Shown here one piece after another: positions 60,444 to 64,000 of a stretch of 64,000 nt of DNA (position 1 is its first letter; each line of letters opens with the position of its first letter). Under the pieces are notes generated by a model, which saw only the letters and a list, made by a program, of their open reading frames with translations, searched no databases and was not told where the DNA came from. The position numbers and the translations under genes are program-made. Origin of the DNA: Proluteimonas flavola. GTDB taxonomy: Bacteria > Pseudomonadota > Gammaproteobacteria > Xanthomonadales > Xanthomonadaceae. The stretch covers positions 1 through 64,000 of the forward strand of contig NZ_JAIWPU010000021.1 in NCBI RefSeq assembly GCF_021191705.1, read 5' to 3'.

Positions 60444-61406
60444 TCAGAACCGGGCCGGAAACACCGGTTCCGGGCCGACCGGCACGATGCCGGTCGGATT
60501 GATCTGGCGATGGCTCTGGTAGTAGTGGCGCCGGATGTGCTCGAAGTCCACCGTCGGCGCGACCGCGGGCTCGGCGTACAGCCGCTGCGCGTAGGCCGAG
60601 AGCACCGGGTAGTCCCGCAACTGCCGCAGATTGCACTTGAAATGCCCGTGGTAGACCGCGTCGAAGCGGAGCAGGGTGGTGAACAGCCGCCAGTCGGCTT
60701 CGGTCTGCACGTCGCCGCACAGCCAGGTCCGGTCGGACAGATGCGATTCCAGCCAGTCGAGGGTCTCGAACACGCCGCGCGCGGCGTTCTCGTAGGCGGA
60801 CTGGCTGGTCGCGAAGCCCGCCTTGTAGACGCCGTTGTTCAGGCCGTCGTAGATGCGCGCGTTGAGCGCGTCGATCTCGCCGAGCAGCGCCGCCGGTACG
60901 AAATCGCCCGGCGTCGCGCCCACGCCGTCGAAGGCGCTGTTGAACATCCGGATGATGTCGGCCGATTCGTTGCTGACGATGGTCTCGCGCTGCGTGTCCC
61001 ACAGCACCGGCACGGTCACGCGGCCGGTGTAGCGGGGATCGGCGCGTACGTAGAGGTGCCAGACCGTCTCCGCGCCGTACAGCGGATCGGGCATCACGCC
61101 GGGACCGGTTGCGAAGGTCCAGCCGTCGTCGGCCATCAGCCAGTGGGTGACCGACAGCCCGATCATCGCCTGCAGGCCCTTGAGTTCGCGGAAGATCGTC
61201 GCGCGATGCGCCCAGGGGCAGGCGCGGGCCACGTAGAGGTGGTAGCGGCCGGGTTCGGCGGCGAACCCGCCTTCGCCGCTCGGGCCGGGTGCACCGTCGG
61301 CCGTGACCCAGTTGCGGAACTTCGAATCGGGCCGTTGCAGCGTGCCGTCCTCGCCGACGAGCTTGTCCTCGTCGGATTCCCAACGGCCTTCGATCAACAT
61401 GCCCAT
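60444..61406 (-). CDS. yqjG: Glutathionyl-hydroquinone reductase (Xi-class GST, YqjG type)
   Basis: A 320-residue enzyme that removes glutathione from glutathionyl-hydroquinones. The catalytic Cys63 lies in ARACPWAHRATIFR; GWTFATGPGVMPD and the C-terminal LRFDAVYHGHFKCNLRQL with VPVGPEPVFPARF are typical of the class. The N-terminal extension of about 50 residues is normal for this family. It is convergent with the broken VOC gene. Confidence 0.94.
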   Translation of the reverse strand: MGMLIEGRWESDEDKLVGEDGTLQRPDSKFRNWVTADGAPGPSGEGGFAAEPGRYHLYVARACPWAHRATIFRELKGLQAMIGLSVTHWLMADDGWTFATGPGVMPDPLYGAETVWHLYVRADPRYTGRVTVPVLWDTQRETIVSNESADIIRMFNSAFDGVGATPGDFVPAALLGEIDALNARIYDGLNNGVYKAGFATSQSAYENAARGVFETLDWLESHLSDRTWLCGDVQTEADWRLFTTLLRFDAVYHGHFKCNLRQLRDYPVLSAYAQRLYAEPAVAPTVDFEHIRRHYYQSHRQINPTGIVPVGPEPVFPARF

Positions 61407-61620
61407 GCGGTCTGTTCCTGTGCGGTTGCGGCGATGCGCGGTGATCCCACCCTCGCCGATTCCGGATCAAGGCGACGTCTCCGCGCCCGTGTCCAATCCG
61501 CCATTGCTCCGTTCCGCAGACTGCAAGCAACGTGGTCGGGCGCGTGACGACGCGCTGACGTGACCGCACGGTCACGCCGGCGACGCCATGCTGTTGCGCC
61601 GCGATCCGCACCGAGACCTC

Positions 61621-62580
61621 ATGCGCAGTCCCCCGCAGAATCCGCACGATCTGGGCCGCCACGATCTGCAGGACATCCTGAAGACGATCCACGCGGAGGT
61701 TCGCGAACGCTTCGACGCGCAGAAGGGCAAGGTCGCCGATTACATTCCCGCGCTCGCGTCCGTGCCGCGCGACACCTTCGGCATGGCGGTCGCGACGCTC
61801 GACGGCGATGTCTACACGGTGGGCGAGGCGCATGCGCCATTCTCGATCCAGAGCATTTCCAAGGTGCATACGCTGGCGCTGGCACTCGACAGGGCCGGCG
61901 ACGATCTGTGGAAGCGTGTCGGCCGAGAGCCCTCGGGCGATCCATTCAACTCGCTGATCCAGCTCGAGCACGAGGCCGGCATTCCGCGCAATCCCTTCAT
62001 CAACGCCGGCGCGATCGTCGTCGCCGACGTGATCCTGTCGCATTACGACGATCCGGAAGCCGCGCTGCTGCAGTTCATGCGCGACCGTAGCGGCAATGCC
62101 GGAATCGGCCGCGACGACGAGATCTGGGAGTCCGAGCGCAAGAGCGGCTATCGCAACGTGGCGCTGGCCAACTTCATCCGCAGCTTCGGCAACATCCACA
62201 ACGACGTGCAGGCGGTGCTGGATTTCTATTACTTCCAGTGCGCGCTGAAGATGAACTGCATCGACCTCGCGCGCAGCCTGCAGTTCCTCGCCGACCGCGG
62301 CACATGCCCGTCATCGGGCGAGCAGGTGACCAGCATCGAACGCGCCAGGCGCATCAATGCGGTGATGATGACCTGCGGCACCTACGACGCCGCCGGCGAG
62401 TTCGCGTTCCATGTCGGACTGCCGGCCAAGAGCGGCGTCGGCGGCGGCATCGTCGCGGTGGTGCCGCACGTGCTGAATCTGTGCGTCTGGTCGCCGGCGC
62501 TCGACGAGAAGGGCAATTCGCTGCTCGGCGGCTATGCCTTGCACCGCTTCACGCGCATGACCGGCCTGTCGGTGTTCTGA
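61621..62580 (+). CDS. glsA: Glutaminase
   Basis: The 319-residue enzyme hydrolyses glutamine to glutamate and ammonia. It has the beta-lactamase-like nucleophile motif FSIQSISKVH, NPFINAGAIVV, SGNAG-type loop and GLPAKSGVGGGIVAVVP. The ATG at 61621 gives a length near the family norm (about 308); an in-frame ATG at 61588 would add 11 residues. It ends next to the convergent GH16 gene. Confidence 0.92.
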   Translation: MRSPPQNPHDLGRHDLQDILKTIHAEVRERFDAQKGKVADYIPALASVPRDTFGMAVATLDGDVYTVGEAHAPFSIQSISKVHTLALALDRAGDDLWKRVGREPSGDPFNSLIQLEHEAGIPRNPFINAGAIVVADVILSHYDDPEAALLQFMRDRSGNAGIGRDDEIWESERKSGYRNVALANFIRSFGNIHNDVQAVLDFYYFQCALKMNCIDLARSLQFLADRGTCPSSGEQVTSIERARRINAVMMTCGTYDAAGEFAFHVGLPAKSGVGGGIVAVVPHVLNLCVWSPALDEKGNSLLGGYALHRFTRMTGLSVF

Positions 62581-62606
62581 GCCGGGCGCGGCGCACCACG
62601 CCCGGC
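62581..62606. terminator. Possible bidirectional hairpin between glsA and the GH16 gene
   Basis: GCCGGGCG (62581-62588) pairs perfectly with CGCCCGGC (62599-62606) around a 10-base loop. No T-run follows, so termination is uncertain. It fills the gap between two convergent genes. Confidence 0.45.
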
Positions 62607-62614
62607 CCCGGTGC

Positions 62615-63976
62615 TCACGGGCTCTGGTAGACGACGTTGTCGATGAACAGTTCGACGTCCTGCGCCGGCGGATCGGCGACGACCATGAACATCTGTTTCA
62701 CCGCATGCAGGTCGAGATCGTAGAAGTCGCTGAAGGGGATCGTGACCTGGTGCCATTGCCCGTCGCGCACCAGCCCGTAGTTCGGCCCGCCCGCCGCGAA
62801 ATCGACCCAGCTGTCGCCGAACGAAGTGTTGATGCCGATCTTGAACGTCGACGTCGTGGTTGTGCGCATGTGGAACTTCAGCGAACCGCCGGCGTAGGCG
62901 CTCATGTTGCGGTAGTCGGTCAGGATGCCGAGACCGAACCACTGCCCGGCGCTCGCGCGGAACGCCATCGCCTCGTTGCCTTCGAACGGCGCGGCACTGA
63001 TCGGGGCGAGGTTGTTCCAGACGAACAGATCCGCGTCGCTGCCGAAATCCAGCGCGCCGGCCAGGCCGCCCTGTTCGGAGTAGACGCCGAAGCGACCGGC
63101 CGGCACCGCGCTGTTGCCGCCGATATGCAACTCGCTGTCGGGATGGTCCTGGTACAGGCGGATCCAGTCGACGAGCATCGTCCCGGGCAGCGGCGCGGTG
63201 ATGCCGTTCGGGTCGAAGATGCCGGTGTAGGTGCCGCCGACCGCGAGATTGAGCAGCAGGAAGTGCGGCTGGTGGAACTCATGCAGCGAGGCGCCTTCGA
63301 TGTCGGAGATCGCCATCTCGAAGTACTGCAAGCCGTCGACGGTGACCCGGATGAAGTCCGGATCCCAGGTCATCCGGTAGAGGCGGTAGTCGTCGTGCAG
63401 GTCGCTCGGGAAATCCATGAAGTCGCCGTGGCTGGCGTGGCCGCCGCCGTAGTTCCAGTGCACCGCGCCGCCGACCCGGCGGTTGGCCATGCCCGCGGCG
63501 ATGCCATCGACGTGGCCGATCTCCATGATGTCGATCTCGCCGCGGTCGGGCCACACGCCGATCGCGCCGAGCATCCAGTACGCCGGCCAGATACCGTTGC
63601 CGGCTTCGGGCGTCTTGATGCGTGCCTCCAGCGTGCCGTACTTGAAATGCACGCGGCCTTCGGTCTTCAGGCGCGCCGATGTGAAGGGACTGCCTTCGAA
63701 GGTCTCGCGGCGGGCTTCGATGACGAGATTGCCGTTCTCGACGCGCGCGTTCTCCGGGCGGCTGGTGTAGTACTGCAGCTCGCTGTTGCCCCAGCCGCAG
63801 ATGCCGATCTGGCAGCCGGTGCCGACGTCGAAGGTCCAGGTGTTGCCGTCGATCGAAGTGCCGTTGAAGTGCTCCTCCCAGACCGGCGTCTGCGCCTGCA
63901 CGTCGGCAGGCAAGGCGAATGCAGCGAGGCCGACGCAGGCGGCGATCGAAAGGGCGATGCGGGATGTGCGGTCCAT
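62615..63976 (-). CDS. Secreted GH16 glucanase with C-terminal carbohydrate-binding-like domain
   Basis: A 453-residue exported beta-glucanase. A signal peptide covers about residues 1-29. The GH16 domain (about 30-275) has the catalytic ExDxxE motif in RGEIDIMEIGH (Glu147, Asp149, Glu152) and ends at MLVDWIRLYQ. The C-terminal domain (about 285-453) is rich in beta strands and aromatics and resembles carbohydrate-binding modules seen on laminarinases. Beta-1,3-glucan or laminarin is the likely substrate. Complete at the right edge of the window; 24 bases follow. Confidence 0.92.
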   Translation of the reverse strand: MDRTSRIALSIAACVGLAAFALPADVQAQTPVWEEHFNGTSIDGNTWTFDVGTGCQIGICGWGNSELQYYTSRPENARVENGNLVIEARRETFEGSPFTSARLKTEGRVHFKYGTLEARIKTPEAGNGIWPAYWMLGAIGVWPDRGEIDIMEIGHVDGIAAGMANRRVGGAVHWNYGGGHASHGDFMDFPSDLHDDYRLYRMTWDPDFIRVTVDGLQYFEMAISDIEGASLHEFHQPHFLLLNLAVGGTYTGIFDPNGITAPLPGTMLVDWIRLYQDHPDSELHIGGNSAVPAGRFGVYSEQGGLAGALDFGSDADLFVWNNLAPISAAPFEGNEAMAFRASAGQWFGLGILTDYRNMSAYAGGSLKFHMRTTTTSTFKIGINTSFGDSWVDFAAGGPNYGLVRDGQWHQVTIPFSDFYDLDLHAVKQMFMVVADPPAQDVELFIDNVVYQSP

Positions 63977-64000
63977 GTGGGCTCCTTGCGTGATGGTGAT

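Noticed and set aside
1-64000. tRNA, rRNA, prophage or complete insertion sequence
   Set aside because: No tRNA-like cloverleaf, rRNA stretch, integrase or transposase frame was recognised by reading; a tRNAscan or ISfinder run would be decisive.

Overview
The window is high-GC, gene-dense gammaproteobacterial chromosome, most consistent with the family Xanthomonadaceae (a Lysobacter, Luteimonas or Stenotrophomonas relative). This rests on the order mltG-tmk-holB-pilZ, on rpoE-rseA-mucD followed by lepA-lepB-DUF4845-rnc-era-recO, on a PilZ protein of the Xanthomonas non-canonical type, and on REP-like palindromes with GTGGGAGCGC arms. No rRNA, tRNA, CRISPR array, phage or intact insertion sequence was seen. 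No database search was possible; family names come from reading motifs.

Layout. 222-4318: cell-wall transglycosylase, dTMP kinase, clamp-loader delta', PilZ, a small unknown gene and a TetR regulator. 4372-4447: a hairpin whose inside is almost pure G then pure C, probably an assembly artefact in a REP element. 4494-6575: fused beta-oxidation enzyme. 6777-10062: sigma-E, its anti-sigma and the MucD protease behind a textbook sigma-E promoter. 10237-15942: LepA, signal peptidase, DUF4845, RNase III, Era, RecO. 15947-24662: a receiver-Hpt protein, a YdbH-like envelope protein with a YdbL-like lipoprotein, RlmD, a CYTH protein, a DsbA-like protein, NagZ, and a purine-salvage pair (Hpt and methylthioinosine phosphorylase).

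24823-41748 is the accessory part. It is built from three consecutive modules of the same shape: a minus-strand operon of redox or detoxification enzymes with a divergent plus-strand LysR gene at its right end. Module 1 has an esterase, extradiol dioxygenase, DoxX, YcaC-like hydrolase and NADP oxidoreductase. Module 2 has an aldo/keto reductase and a quinone oxidoreductase. Module 3 has a FUSC pump, aldehyde and alcohol dehydrogenases, a PQQ dehydrogenase and a tautomerase. I infer an inducible response to aromatic or quinone-like electrophiles; this is the best candidate here for an undescribed system.

41926-64000 returns to housekeeping and envelope functions: BtuB behind a cobalamin riboswitch, a TfoX C-terminal protein, free-methionine-sulfoxide reductase, BioD, an RND efflux pair with a strong terminator, an MsbA-like ABC exporter, a YigZ protein, a second ECF sigma/anti-sigma pair, a GAF-GGDEF-EAL protein, an M14 peptidase, a Tat-exported dienelactone hydrolase, a broken VOC gene, a Xi-class glutathione transferase, glutaminase and a GH16 glucanase. 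Three related elements with inverted ends (36202, 37601, 45862) and at least four REP-type loci lie between genes.
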